From contig CANNCV010000002.1 in NCBI GenBank assembly GCA_947503245.1, positions 723,465 through 787,464 of the forward strand: a stretch of DNA of 64,000 nucleotides. Direction: 5' to 3'. The stretch comes from an uncultured Sphingomonadaceae bacterium (lineage in GTDB: Bacteria > Pseudomonadota > Alphaproteobacteria > Sphingomonadales > Sphingomonadaceae). The notes beneath the pieces were generated by a model. The model did no database searches and was not told the DNA's origin. It saw nothing but the letters and a program-made list of their open reading frames with translations. Positions 16,660 through 25,383 of the stretch are shown here, piece after piece. Position 1 is the stretch's first letter. Each line of letters opens with the position of its first letter. Both the position numbers and the translations under genes were made by a program.

Positions 16660-16929
16660 TCAGGGCTTTACCGGTGGTTTTGGGCACAGCGCATCATAGC
16701 GGGCATTATGCACTTGAATTTCGTCAATCGTTTCTGGGGTGTCTGCCGCATTGCCTTTATCAATTTGTGCAGGGCGCGGCTTTTCACGCTCTGCCAGCGG
16801 CAATTGCGCGAAGCTGATATTGCGCAGATTCAGGCAGGCATCACTAACAATTTTCGGGGGTGCGACTGTGCTGCATGCAGCCAGCATGGGCAGCATCAGG
16901 ATCATTGCGCAAAGTGTTTTCAGCGTCAT
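16660..16929 (-). CDS. Outer-membrane spanin lipoprotein (Rz1/LysC-like)
   Basis: The start at 16929 gives MTLKTLCAMILMLPMLAACS, a lipoprotein signal ending in lipobox LAAC, and a mature protein of about 70 residues rich in Pro (APPK, KPRPAQ, PKPPVKP). These are features of o-spanins, which bridge to the inner-membrane spanin to fuse the membranes at lysis. Its first third is encoded inside the i-spanin gene in another frame, the overlapping Rz/Rz1 architecture. The track ORF begins much earlier; the signal peptide decides the start. Confidence 0.82.
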   Translation of the reverse strand: MTLKTLCAMILMLPMLAACSTVAPPKIVSDACLNLRNISFAQLPLAEREKPRPAQIDKGNAADTPETIDEIQVHNARYDALCPKPPVKP

Positions 16930-17131
16930 TGGCTTTTTCCGTTCGTTCGATAGTGGTTTGCAGGGCTTCATTGGTGACTTTGGCCGCGCCTGCATCTTCT
17001 GCGGCGTCAAAAGCGGTGTTGATGAAATGGCGGGCCGCAATAATGGCCAGCGCAAAAGCCATGGCGATGCCAACCAGCACCAGAATTTTATGGCCCTTTT
17101 TCATTGCTTCAAAAATTGCGAATATTTGCAT
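16844..17131 (-). CDS. Inner-membrane spanin (Rz/LysB-like)
   Basis: This 95-aa protein has one N-terminal membrane helix (ILVLVGIAMAFALAIIAARHF, about residues 13-33) followed by a periplasmic helical region (KVTNEALQTTIERTEKANDAE) fitting an i-spanin coiled coil. The start at 17131 (MQIFAIFEAMKKG) is chosen; a second ATG (MKKGHK) is nine codons downstream. The 3' part overlaps the o-spanin gene by 86 bp. It lies directly after the holin-like genes. Confidence 0.8.
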   Translation of the reverse strand: MQIFAIFEAMKKGHKILVLVGIAMAFALAIIAARHFINTAFDAAEDAGAAKVTNEALQTTIERTEKANDAENTLRNDPDAAHAGCMQHSRTPENC

Positions 17132-17132
17132 G

Positions 17133-17303
17133 TCATTCTCCAAAAAAAACAATGGCCAGCGCCATAAACCCGGCAACAATCCAGCCACCAAAAACAACCA
17201 GCATGCCGCAGCCCAAAACCAGTTTTTCCTCTGTATTTATTTTGCTCTGTTGGCGGCGTTTGCATGGGTTAATCCCTTCTGTCCGGCGGCGGGCCATCAT
17301 CAT
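17133..17303 (-). CDS. Small single-helix membrane protein, possible lysis accessory
   Basis: The protein is about 56 aa with a basic N-terminus (RRRTEGINPCKRRQQ) and one long hydrophobic helix (GMLVVFGGWIVAGFMALAIVFFG). It overlaps the end of the preceding holin-like gene. The start is uncertain: three successive ATG codons at 17303-17295 lack a good ribosome-binding site. Its place between holin and spanins suggests an antiholin or second holin. Confidence 0.45.
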   Translation of the reverse strand: MMMARRRTEGINPCKRRQQSKINTEEKLVLGCGMLVVFGGWIVAGFMALAIVFFGE

Positions 17304-17499
17304 TGGCGGTGAAGTAAAAGGCGGCGGCAAGGCCGATTAACCCCTGAACAATCACTGCCTGTGACAATGTTTTGAACAGGTCATTCTCTGCCAAATCAGG
17401 CCGCATAATCATGATGACAAAAATCATGATGGTCAGGATGACAAAGCCCAGCACCAATGCCGCACGGGCCGATGCCGGAGTAAGTTTGGGCAGTCTCAT
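17269..17499 (-). CDS. Putative holin, two membrane helices
   Basis: This 76-aa protein has helices at about 14-33 (ALVLGFVILTIMIFVIMIMR) and 46-64 (AVIVQGLIGLAAAFYFTA) and a charged C-terminus (DDGPPPDRRD). Size and topology suit a class II-type holin. The ATG overlaps the stop of the endolysin gene. No specific holin family was recognised. Confidence 0.65.
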   Translation of the reverse strand: MRLPKLTPASARAALVLGFVILTIMIFVIMIMRPDLAENDLFKTLSQAVIVQGLIGLAAAFYFTANDDGPPPDRRD

Positions 17500-18179
17500 G
17501 CCTGCATGGCCATGTGCAAATCGGCAGTGATGTCAACACGGCGGGCCGATGACCAAACGGGCTTGCGCCCCTGCACATCATAAACCGTGGCCTTGCCATC
17601 GCTTGACCATTTGCCATCAAAAAACAAATCACGTTCTTTTGTGCGGCGCGGTATGATTTCACGCGGCTTGCGCCAGTTCATAAATGCCTTGCGGGCACTG
17701 ACCGGGCGGCCAACATTAAATTCGTTTACCCATGACGCGCGCAAAATCGCGCCGGTGTTATAATGAAATGACAGGGCAGCGGCATATTGCGCCTCATTCA
17801 ATGGCTGGTCATTAAAGGCGCGCCGCACATCTGGGCCATATTTTTCTGCACACAGCCAAGTGAATATTTCCAGACACCGGGCAATTGATTGCGGATTGTT
17901 AATATAGCGGTCAACGCCATGGCCCGATGCGCTAGTCACGCCAACGCCCCATGTCAAAATGCCTACACTGTCCAAATATGCCTCTGGCACAATCGCTTCA
18001 TGCGCGACCAGTTCCATCATGATGCGCGGCGTCAATGTATAGGGCACATAGCTGTCACTGCTAGACGCAGCGATTGACAGGCCCAGGGCGGCGGCAACAG
18101 CGCGGGCCGTATCTGGCCCCCATTTTCCATCTGCCGCCAAACCCAAATGCTTTTGAATATCAGTGAGTGCTGGAGTCAT
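17496..18179 (-). CDS. Phage endolysin: peptidoglycan-binding plus GH24 lysozyme domain
   Basis: This 227-aa protein has an N-terminal peptidoglycan-binding motif (IQKHLGLAADGKWGPDTARAV, about residues 8-33) followed by a T4-type lysozyme domain. The catalytic pattern E-x8-D-x5-T is present in HEAIVPEAYLDSVGILTWGVG. It cleaves the glycan strand of murein during lysis. There is no cleavable signal peptide, so export relies on the holin. The C-terminal 40 residues extend beyond the usual lysozyme fold. Confidence 0.88.
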   Translation of the reverse strand: MTPALTDIQKHLGLAADGKWGPDTARAVAAALGLSIAASSSDSYVPYTLTPRIMMELVAHEAIVPEAYLDSVGILTWGVGVTSASGHGVDRYINNPQSIARCLEIFTWLCAEKYGPDVRRAFNDQPLNEAQYAAALSFHYNTGAILRASWVNEFNVGRPVSARKAFMNWRKPREIIPRRTKERDLFFDGKWSSDGKATVYDVQGRKPVWSSARRVDITADLHMAMQA

Positions 18180-18490
18180 TGCGCCATCTCCAGCATGCAG
18201 CGTGTCTTAACACCTGTTTTATCAACCAATTGATCAATAGTGCGCGTGGTGCAGTTCATAAAGGATGACCGGGCATCCAACCGGTCCTTATTCTCTTGTG
18301 CCAACACCACAATATAATCGACTTTTTTATCAATTGCGGTCAGCTTTTCCGATTGTGCGGGTGATAATTGCGCTTCCGCCGGCATGGCAGAAATTACTGC
18401 GCCGGCCGCTGCGGCAAAACCGGCAAAAAGGGCGGCAATGGCGGTTATCAATCGCGACTTGCTGTCTATCAGTTCCAGTGTTTTGGGCAT
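18176..18490 (-). CDS. Hypothetical membrane-anchored phage protein, 104 aa
   Basis: One N-terminal hydrophobic segment (LITAIAALFAGFAAAAGAVISAM, about residues 14-36) is followed by a helical region (LSPAQSEKLTAIDKKVDYIVVLAQENKDRL) and two cysteines at the end. It overlaps the endolysin start by 4 bp and follows X by 1 bp, so it belongs to the lysis group. It may be a holin partner. Confidence 0.6.
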   Translation of the reverse strand: MPKTLELIDSKSRLITAIAALFAGFAAAAGAVISAMPAEAQLSPAQSEKLTAIDKKVDYIVVLAQENKDRLDARSSFMNCTTRTIDQLVDKTGVKTRCMLEMAQ

Positions 18491-18491
18491 T

Positions 18492-18713
18492 TTATGCAGC
18501 TCCTAAATCCCATAGCTTCACGGTTTCGCGCATTGCGGGTGCGGCATTTGTAATTTCGGGAAGGGTCACCAACGTGCCCGCTGGCACAATTGCACCCAGT
18601 GCAGACAAGCCGGGGTTAAGCGCCAAAGCCTGTTCAAAGACACCGGCAGTGCGGCCCAATATACGCCAGCAAATCGCGTCCAATGGCTCACCCAAAGATG
18701 CGGCCACCATCAT
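18492..18713 (-). CDS. X: Phage tail protein X (P2 gpX-like)
   Basis: This 73-aa LysM-like tail protein contains GEPLDAICWRILGRTAGVFEQALALNPGLS, the typical gpX core, and ends TLVTLPEI. The start overlaps the L stop (ATGA). Its position between L and the lysis genes is as in P2. Confidence 0.92.
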   Translation of the reverse strand: MMVAASLGEPLDAICWRILGRTAGVFEQALALNPGLSALGAIVPAGTLVTLPEITNAAPAMRETVKLWDLGAA

Positions 18714-19225
18714 ATCAACACCACGCGGTTACGCTGACCATCAACAGGGTCAAAATCATCATCATGGGCCGGGCGAATAGATATCAGGTCCGCAACAGCA
18801 TTATGCGCTTGGCGGCGATATTCATCTGCGCTCATATTTTCTTCACTGGCGCGGATCTGGCCCTCATCTGTGGCGGTGATATCGCGGTGATTGTCTGCAA
18901 TCTCTGCCGCCGCATAATAGCGGATGATGCGCTGCCATAGGATGACGGGGCGGGTGCTGCCCGCCATGGCGATATCTGGCAAGGTTTCCAGACTGGCCAC
19001 ACCTGCACTGGCATGGGCGCTGCGCCATGCGGCAAGGGCGCGCAATGCGGTTATTATTGCGCCCTCTACTGCGGCAACCAGACGGGCATGCGTCACTACG
19101 CCCTCACCAATGCGCACAGTCGCGCGGATGCTGGAGAGGGAAATAGCGGGAAACCAGCCATCAACTTCAACCATGGCATTGTCTGGCGTTTCGGGGTCAG
19201 ACGGTGTTGCAACAAAATTGGTCAT
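18710..19225 (-). CDS. L: Head completion / stabilisation protein L (P2 gpL-like)
   Basis: This 171-aa protein contains DGWFPAISLSSIRATVRIGEGVVTHARL and VILWQRIIRYYAAAEIADNHRD, matching the gpL family. It plugs or stabilises filled capsids at the connector. GGGAAAGGCGAAAAA precedes ATG. A 139-bp gap separates it from M, in which I see no further gene. Confidence 0.92.
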   Translation of the reverse strand: MTNFVATPSDPETPDNAMVEVDGWFPAISLSSIRATVRIGEGVVTHARLVAAVEGAIITALRALAAWRSAHASAGVASLETLPDIAMAGSTRPVILWQRIIRYYAAAEIADNHRDITATDEGQIRASEENMSADEYRRQAHNAVADLISIRPAHDDDFDPVDGQRNRVVLI

Positions 19226-19364
19226 TTTTTCGCCTTTCCCTAAATTGCTTGCATGGCCCCCGTGCTGGCGGTTTTAGGCCGGGTGAGAAAATGGGCACAT
19301 CAATCATGCTGCGCGGCACATGATCTGCACAATTTTCGCCCGGCCAGCGCCGTGGGCGAGCTGG

Positions 19365-20120
19365 TTAATCCTGTGGCTGCAAAGCCTTTTTCAAATCTGT
19401 GATGTTGCGCTTCACACCGGCCTTGCTGTTCAGCGCCAAAGCCTGTTCAAAATGCGCCAGCGCAGATGTTTGCAAAGCCTGTAATTGCCCCGCCACGGCA
19501 TTTTCTGCATTCGGGTCATGCGCTTCAATCTGCACCAAAGCTGACCGGCCCAATGCCTTAAACATTTTGGCCCGTGCCTGGTCTGGTATGGTGGTGACAT
19601 CAGCCTTGGTCAGTTCATGCGCTTCCACCAATATAGCATGCGGAACATCATCATTTTTCAGTGACAATTCGGCCAATGTTTCGGCCACATAACAGCCGGT
19701 TGACCGGTCAAAACGCTCTGGCAATGGCAGGCCAAATGCCAGCATGTGCCGGGCAATCGCCATGGCAAATTCAAAATCGCCAATATCCAAAGCCCAGATC
19801 AACATTGTGGCAACAATTTCATCAGGCGCGGCGCTGTCTGCGCCTTCACCAGCCTGTAAAACACCATCAACCCATGGCCGATATTGCGCCATTTTATCGC
19901 GCTTGATCGGGTTGCGGGCCTCAATTGATGCAATTTCACTTATCTTTCGCACATCATCATGCAGCACAACCAACAGCGCATCATATTCCGCCTGTGCGGC
20001 TGTCTTACGCGGGGTGGCATCACCCGCCACCGGCACCTTTTGGCCATTTGATTGCGCCTTTTGGGCGGCCAATTGCTGGGCGGCTTTGCGTTCTTTTGTG
20101 CGGCGGGCCAGTGATCTCAT
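19365..20120 (-). CDS. M: Terminase small subunit (P2 gpM-like)
   Basis: This 251-aa protein has a basic Gln/Ala-rich N-terminus (RRTKERKAAQQLAAQKAQ) and contains KMAQYRPWVDGVL, LIWALDIGDFEFAMAIARHML and HFEQALALNSKAGVKRNITDLKK. The latter motifs are those of the P2 M protein, which recognises cos DNA and works with P. AAAGGAATTCCCGC precedes ATG. Confidence 0.92.
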   Translation of the reverse strand: MRSLARRTKERKAAQQLAAQKAQSNGQKVPVAGDATPRKTAAQAEYDALLVVLHDDVRKISEIASIEARNPIKRDKMAQYRPWVDGVLQAGEGADSAAPDEIVATMLIWALDIGDFEFAMAIARHMLAFGLPLPERFDRSTGCYVAETLAELSLKNDDVPHAILVEAHELTKADVTTIPDQARAKMFKALGRSALVQIEAHDPNAENAVAGQLQALQTSALAHFEQALALNSKAGVKRNITDLKKALQPQD

Positions 20121-20204
20121 GCGGGAATTCCTTTTGCTATAATCTGCGGATGAGGGTGATGCGGAAAAGGCGGGTTATGCGGCACCCGCCCATTAGGTTT
20201 TGGG

Positions 20205-21317
20205 CTATGCCTGGGTGCGCGCTGGCGCTTCACCAATCACAATATTTTCCACCAAAGCGGTCAGTACATATTCTTCCACCACATAGGCTTCGGAAACAGA
20301 TTCATAATTGGCAATGCGCTTATATTCCGGCTCATCAACCATGCGGCGGCGGCGGGTGCCTTCATGATAGTAAATGGACAAATTATCCATTGTGGTGATC
20401 AGCAGCGCATTGCTGGGGAAAAAGCTGACGCCATAAGCTTTCAAACCGCCCAATTGTTTGCTGGATGATAACAGCCGGTCCGTGGCTTCCACTTCGGTGG
20501 CGGTGCCGCCCGCTTGCTGGGCGATATTGAAATATTTATCGTCAACCAGATCATGACCAACAATCACCACCAAATCAGTGCTGTTGCGATAGCGTTCATG
20601 AATCAATGTTTTGGCATCACGCACCAGCGCATCAAGCGATGAATAATCCGCCTGGGCTGTGGTCGCATTGTCCGCACCCTCATCAAACAAAGCGACACCT
20701 GGTTTAACGTAAATGGCAGAGCGACCAGCGTCATTTGTACCGTCTGACAAGACGGTCAGATCACCATCATCAATCACTTGACCAGGTGCATTGGCGCGGA
20801 TTTTTTCCAGCCAACCAATATTCACATCTTGCAACAATGGGTTCGCTTCGCGGTCAGTATTTGCAGCAACAAAAGTACCATTGAAACCGATCATCATGCG
20901 GTCTAGCGCTTGTTGATTGAGAATGGCATCGCGCAACCGCGTCTCAAAATTGGGTAGATGCCGCCAAGCATCAATCTTTTTATAGCTGCGGCTCCAATTA
21001 TAGTCCGTATCTTCACACTCATAAGAAATTTTCTCACCCGACAAGCTAGGATCAGCCGGGTTAAGCCGCGTTCCATTACTGGTGTCTGTGCGGCCCGCAA
21101 TACTGCCGCTATCAAGGCCCAAAACCTGCCCTTTGGCATTATTAACGCCATGCACGTTGATCATAGTCAAAAATTCGCTGGACTCGCGAATGCGATTTTC
21201 TGCGGTTTGCTCAATTTGCGGCGCAACGTTGAATTCATGTGCAGCCGAATCCACACCGTTCAACAGTGCGATGTGAGAAACAAAAGCCATGAATTTTTGG
21301 CGGGTCAATTTATGCAT
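20205..21317 (-). CDS. N: Major capsid protein N (P2 gpN-like)
   Basis: This 370-aa protein of the HK97-fold P2 family contains TLINVHGVNNAKGQ-like segments near the start, YNWSRSYKKIDAWRHLPNFETRLRDAI, MIGFNGTFVAANTD and YVVEEYVLTALVENI. AAAGGATTAAATCG precedes ATG. In P2 the N-terminus is trimmed by the O protease; the same is likely here. Confidence 0.95.
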   Translation of the reverse strand: MHKLTRQKFMAFVSHIALLNGVDSAAHEFNVAPQIEQTAENRIRESSEFLTMINVHGVNNAKGQVLGLDSGSIAGRTDTSNGTRLNPADPSLSGEKISYECEDTDYNWSRSYKKIDAWRHLPNFETRLRDAILNQQALDRMMIGFNGTFVAANTDREANPLLQDVNIGWLEKIRANAPGQVIDDGDLTVLSDGTNDAGRSAIYVKPGVALFDEGADNATTAQADYSSLDALVRDAKTLIHERYRNSTDLVVIVGHDLVDDKYFNIAQQAGGTATEVEATDRLLSSSKQLGGLKAYGVSFFPSNALLITTMDNLSIYYHEGTRRRRMVDEPEYKRIANYESVSEAYVVEEYVLTALVENIVIGEAPARTQA

Positions 21318-21388
21318 CGATTTAATCCTTTAATTTGGCAATGTGCCCAGAGTGTCAGGGCCGTGAAACAGGCCGATATTGCGTTTGA

Positions 21389-22273
21389 TTAACAGTCGGT
21401 TTTGACCATATCTGCGCCGCCAGTGGCGGGTGCGCGGAATTGCTGGCCGGGGGCGGCGGTGCTTTCCATTTTGCTGTTCAGCGCGTCGATGCGGTCACGC
21501 TCTGCCTGCAATTCGCTGGAAAATTTTGTGCCCAAAGCATCAATAGCCGTGGTCATATTATCGGCCACGCCCTGCATGATCACGCCAAAGGCTGCGACAT
21601 CAAATTGCGGGGCGGCTTCTGGGACGGCGGGTGCGCCTGTGGCTGGCTGCGCTGCGGCGGCGGGCGGTGTGGTTTGTCCGGTGTTGCCAGCATGTTGCTG
21701 ACCAGCGCCAAAGTTTTTGAAAAAGTCCGTCATGGCGGTGAACAGACCAGCGGTTTCAACCGGTGATGCTGCGGCCTCTGCAAAAGCCAATTGCGCCGCA
21801 TCAAGGCCCATATGCTGTGCGCTGAATTGTTCTGTGCCGGGCGCTTGGCGGTTAAATTCCAAACGCTCTGTGCCAACGCTGGCGGGGCTGTCTGTCAATG
21901 CGACACCCGCCAGATAAGCAAAGCCCTGCCCTGCAAAATTGGGATAGATTTCAATGCTGGAATAGAGTTTTTGACCGGCATCATTTAATGCTTTGGCTTC
22001 ATCAGTGACATCAAAAACGCCATATAGGGCCGTGCGCTTTTCATCTTTGCCATTAAAATTCACGGTCACTTCACGCGCTGACAATGACAGAACATCGCCA
22101 TAAGCCTTGAACGGGCCATCGGTACTAAGCCCGCGAATATGTTCTAAATTAACCCGCGCTGCATAGGTTTTCGGGTCATAGGCCGAGGCCATATCGGTCA
22201 GCATCTTTGGGTCAATATTGCGGCCATCAACTGTTGTGCCCGATGTGGCCAGCAAGAATTCTTTGGTTTTCAT
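21389..22273 (-). CDS. O: Capsid scaffolding protein with serine protease (P2 gpO-like)
   Basis: The start at 22273 (MKTKEFLLATSG) has GGAG at 8 nt; the track start is 8 codons earlier. The N-terminal half is the protease: Asp in TTVDGRNI, His in VNLEHIRG (29 residues later, the spacing known in P2 O), and Ser in KLYSSIEIYPN. The C-terminal half is the Ala/Pro-rich and coiled-coil scaffold (MTTAIDALGTKFSSELQAERDRIDALNSKM). It is first gene of the capsid-lysis unit. Confidence 0.92.
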   Translation of the reverse strand: MKTKEFLLATSGTTVDGRNIDPKMLTDMASAYDPKTYAARVNLEHIRGLSTDGPFKAYGDVLSLSAREVTVNFNGKDEKRTALYGVFDVTDEAKALNDAGQKLYSSIEIYPNFAGQGFAYLAGVALTDSPASVGTERLEFNRQAPGTEQFSAQHMGLDAAQLAFAEAAASPVETAGLFTAMTDFFKNFGAGQQHAGNTGQTTPPAAAAQPATGAPAVPEAAPQFDVAAFGVIMQGVADNMTTAIDALGTKFSSELQAERDRIDALNSKMESTAAPGQQFRAPATGGADMVKTDC

Positions 22274-22361
22274 GGGTCTATGCTCCGTTACCTTCATGAC
22301 GCGGCTTGCGCCTGTCTCCGGCCCCTTTGGGCATCAAAACTACATGGGAATGCAAGGCGCT

Positions 22362-22390
22362 TCTATTGTCAGAGCTAGACTGACAATAGA
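22362..22390. promoter_or_regulatory. Late-operon palindrome 3 (between divergent O and P)
   Basis: TCTATTGTCAG-N7-CTGACAATAGA has perfect 11-bp arms. It lies 57 bp before the P start and 103 bp before the O start, so one site could serve both directions, as the P2 PP/PO promoters do with Ogr. TAGAGT lies 5 bp beyond the arm toward P. Confidence 0.75.
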
Positions 22391-22432
22391 GGACTAGAGT
22401 AAAGAGCCGCGATTTGCTGGCATGAAGCCGCC

Positions 22433-24322
22433 ATGGCCAAAAGCGCAGCATCATCGCCGGAAAAACAGGGGAAAGCCGTGACGGGCGCAACGCCCCTAAA
22501 CGGTTTTGACCCGGAAAACCGCGCCCAGCGGCGGGAAGCCCGTTCGCTATATTGGCGTGGCTGGACTGTGCAACAGATTTGCGCGGAATTGGGCCTGAAC
22601 ACCAACACTGTCAACAGTTGGAAAAGGCGCGATGGATGGGCCAATGACGACCCGGTGCGGATTATAGAGGACAGGCTGGAAATCCGCATTGCCAATCTGC
22701 TGGACAAACCAAAAATTGATGAAGGGGATATGAAACGCATCGATTTTTTGATGCGGCAAATGCAAAGCGCGGCCCGCATTCGCAAATATAACCAGACCGG
22801 CAAAGAAAGCGATTTGAACCCGAAAATTGCCAAGCGCAATGACGGTGAAGCCATTGCCAAACGGGCGAAAAAGAAAAACCAGCTAACGCATGACCAGATA
22901 GAGGATTTGCGGGCGTCATTTCACGATTGCCTGTATCAGCATCAGCGCGAATGGTGGCAGGCCGGTCTTGAGACAATCCGTTTCATCCTGAAATCACGGC
23001 AAATTGGTGCAACATGGTATTTTGCGCGTGAAGCGCTGATCCGCGCATTTGACACTGGCAATACGCAAATATTCCTTTCCGCATCGCAAAGCCAATCATT
23101 GATATTTGCCGATTATATCAAAGCGTTTGTGCTAGAGGTCACGGGCGTTGAATTAAAGGGCACAAAGCCGCTGATCATCAACCGGCTTGACGATGATGGC
23201 AATGATTTGCCGCCGCTAACATTCCGCTTTTTGGCCACCAATTTTCGCACGGCGCAGGGCTATAATGGTGATGTCTATCTGGATGAATGTTTTTGGGTTG
23301 GCGGTTTCAAAGATTTTGATGAAGCGGCCAGCGCCATGGCCAGCCAAAAGCAATATCGCCTAACCTATTTTTCAAAACCCTCTGGCGTTAATCATCCTGC
23401 CTATAAAAAATGGGATGGCAGTGATTATAACCGTGGCCGCGCAAAATCTGACCAGATTACCATTGATATTTCGCACAAAGCGCTGCGCGATGGCCAGCGC
23501 GGGCCAGATGATATCTGGCGGCAAATCGTTACGCTGGATGATGCGATTGCCAAAGGCTTTGACCTGATAGACCGTGCATCGGTTGAAAAACGCTATGCGC
23601 CGGATATTTTTGCCAATCAATATTTGTGCGTATTTCTTGATGACAGCCAAAGTTCATTCCCTTTTGATCTTATTGGCCCATGCCGCGTTAACAGCTTTGA
23701 CAAATGGCCAGATTTTCACCCGGCACTGGTCAATATAGAGGGCGGCCGCCCATATGGTGAAAAGCCGGTTTTGATTGGCGTTGACCCGAATAATCAGGGC
23801 CGTGATGATGCCGCTATTTGCGTATTGGCTGCACCGGACGGTGAGGGTCAGCCATTCCGATTGCTGGAAAAACTGCGCTTTACTGGTGAAGATTTTGCAG
23901 GCCAGAATGAGCGGATAAAACAGGTCTATAATCGCTATAATGTGATTGATATTGCCGTCGACACAACCGGCGGTATGGGCAAGGCTGTTTTTGAATTGAT
24001 GGCGCAGTGGTTTCCATTAGTGCGGCGCATTGATTATTCCATCGCTGTCAAATCGCACCTGGTGCAAAAGGCGCAGAACGTGATGCGCACCAGGCGTTTT
24101 GAATTTGACCGTGCCGATACCGATGTGCAAGCGGCATTTATGGCGATTAAGCCCAGCATTACGCCCAGCGGGCGCGCCGTAACCTACACAACACAGCGCA
24201 GTGAAGGCGTGGGCCATGGCGATATTGCATGGGCCATCATGCATGCAATTTCTTATGAAAAACTAACCGGTGAAGCCATGGGCAGCGGCGGTTTTGCCAT
24301 ATTTTCCGCAAATAATGATTAA
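22433..24322 (+). CDS. P: Terminase large subunit (P2 gpP-like)
   Basis: The N-terminus of this 629-aa protein has an HTH segment (TVQQICAELGLNTNTVNSWKRR, about residues 45-66). The ATPase has a Walker A-like SRQIGATW (188-195) and Walker B VYLDECFW (281-288). The C-terminal nuclease begins at LIGVDPNNQGRDDAAI, with a further acidic motif at DIAVDTTGG. It cuts cos DNA and drives packaging with M. It is transcribed away from the capsid genes. Confidence 0.95.
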   Translation: MAKSAASSPEKQGKAVTGATPLNGFDPENRAQRREARSLYWRGWTVQQICAELGLNTNTVNSWKRRDGWANDDPVRIIEDRLEIRIANLLDKPKIDEGDMKRIDFLMRQMQSAARIRKYNQTGKESDLNPKIAKRNDGEAIAKRAKKKNQLTHDQIEDLRASFHDCLYQHQREWWQAGLETIRFILKSRQIGATWYFAREALIRAFDTGNTQIFLSASQSQSLIFADYIKAFVLEVTGVELKGTKPLIINRLDDDGNDLPPLTFRFLATNFRTAQGYNGDVYLDECFWVGGFKDFDEAASAMASQKQYRLTYFSKPSGVNHPAYKKWDGSDYNRGRAKSDQITIDISHKALRDGQRGPDDIWRQIVTLDDAIAKGFDLIDRASVEKRYAPDIFANQYLCVFLDDSQSSFPFDLIGPCRVNSFDKWPDFHPALVNIEGGRPYGEKPVLIGVDPNNQGRDDAAICVLAAPDGEGQPFRLLEKLRFTGEDFAGQNERIKQVYNRYNVIDIAVDTTGGMGKAVFELMAQWFPLVRRIDYSIAVKSHLVQKAQNVMRTRRFEFDRADTDVQAAFMAIKPSITPSGRAVTYTTQRSEGVGHGDIAWAIMHAISYEKLTGEAMGSGGFAIFSANND

Positions 24323-24340
24323 CCCTATGGAGTGCGCACA

Positions 24341-25378
24341 ATGACAGAGCAAACCGCAATAACAGCAGACCAGACAGCGAATAACAGTGATGTAAGCCCG
24401 ATGGTTTTCAGCTTTGGTGACCCGCAAAGCGTGATCGATGGCCGCGATCTGTTTGGCTATTACCAAGTCATCAAAAATGGTGATTGGTACGAACCGCCCA
24501 TGCCTATGGTGCATTTGGCGCAGACCCTTAACGCATCACCGCACCACCGGTCATGCATCGCGCTGAAGGTTAATTTGCTGGTCAAGCATTTTGTGCCCTC
24601 ACCGCAGCTTAGCCGCGCAGAATTTCGCAAATGGGCGCAGGGTTATTTGCACATGGGCAATGCCTATTTTCAGGCGATCAGCAATATGCGCGGCGGCATC
24701 TTGCAATTGCGGGCATCACCGGCGGCTTACACCCGTGTTGGCGTTAAGCCCGGCAGCTATTTTTATGTCAATCATGGGTCTGATCTGGCCGAATATGAAT
24801 TTCCCGCCCATTCGGTTTTTCATTTGGCGCAGCCTGATGAATTACAGGAAATTTACGGGGTTCCGGAATGGATTGCCGCGCTGCAATCCATGTTGCTCAA
24901 TGAAAACGCAACATTGTTTCGCCGCCGCTATTACAAAAATGGCGCGCATGCCGGTTTTGTTTTTCATATTACTGACCCGATAGCCGATACGAAAACAGAA
25001 GAGCATTTGCGCGAAGCATTTAAGAGCAGCAAGGGCGTTGGCAATTTCAAAAATCTGTTTCTTTATATGCCCGGCGGCAAAAAAGACGGGGTGCAAGTGA
25101 TCCCCATTGCCGACGTACGGGCGCAGGATGAATTCAGCAACATCAAAAATGTGACCCGTGATGATGTGCTGACCGCGCACCGCACACCGCCGCAATTGAT
25201 TGGCGTTGTGCCGCAAAATAATGGCGGCTTTGGCGATGCGGCCACGGCAATGGACACGTTTTTCAGCAATGAAGTTGAACCGATCATGCAGCAGATGCTT
25301 GACTTGAATGACTGGGCGGGAAGTGAAATCATCCGCTTCACCGACTATGCCAGCGCAAAGGCCCAGCCCGCCGCGTAA
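24341..25378 (+). CDS. Q: Portal protein (P2 gpQ-like)
   Basis: The start at 24341 is chosen for GGAG at 8 nt; the track starts at a GTG nine bases earlier. Typical motifs are VIDGRDLFGYYQVI, WYEPPMPMVHLAQTLNASPHHRSC, EIYGVPEWIAALQSMLLNENATLFRRRYY and HRTPPQLIGVVPQNNGGFGD. It forms the dodecameric vertex through which DNA enters. It follows P by 18 bp. In P2 relatives cos lies just beyond Q; no cos could be identified here by eye. Confidence 0.95.
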   Translation: MTEQTAITADQTANNSDVSPMVFSFGDPQSVIDGRDLFGYYQVIKNGDWYEPPMPMVHLAQTLNASPHHRSCIALKVNLLVKHFVPSPQLSRAEFRKWAQGYLHMGNAYFQAISNMRGGILQLRASPAAYTRVGVKPGSYFYVNHGSDLAEYEFPAHSVFHLAQPDELQEIYGVPEWIAALQSMLLNENATLFRRRYYKNGAHAGFVFHITDPIADTKTEEHLREAFKSSKGVGNFKNLFLYMPGGKKDGVQVIPIADVRAQDEFSNIKNVTRDDVLTAHRTPPQLIGVVPQNNGGFGDAATAMDTFFSNEVEPIMQQMLDLNDWAGSEIIRFTDYASAKAQPAA

Positions 25379-25383
25379 GGGCC

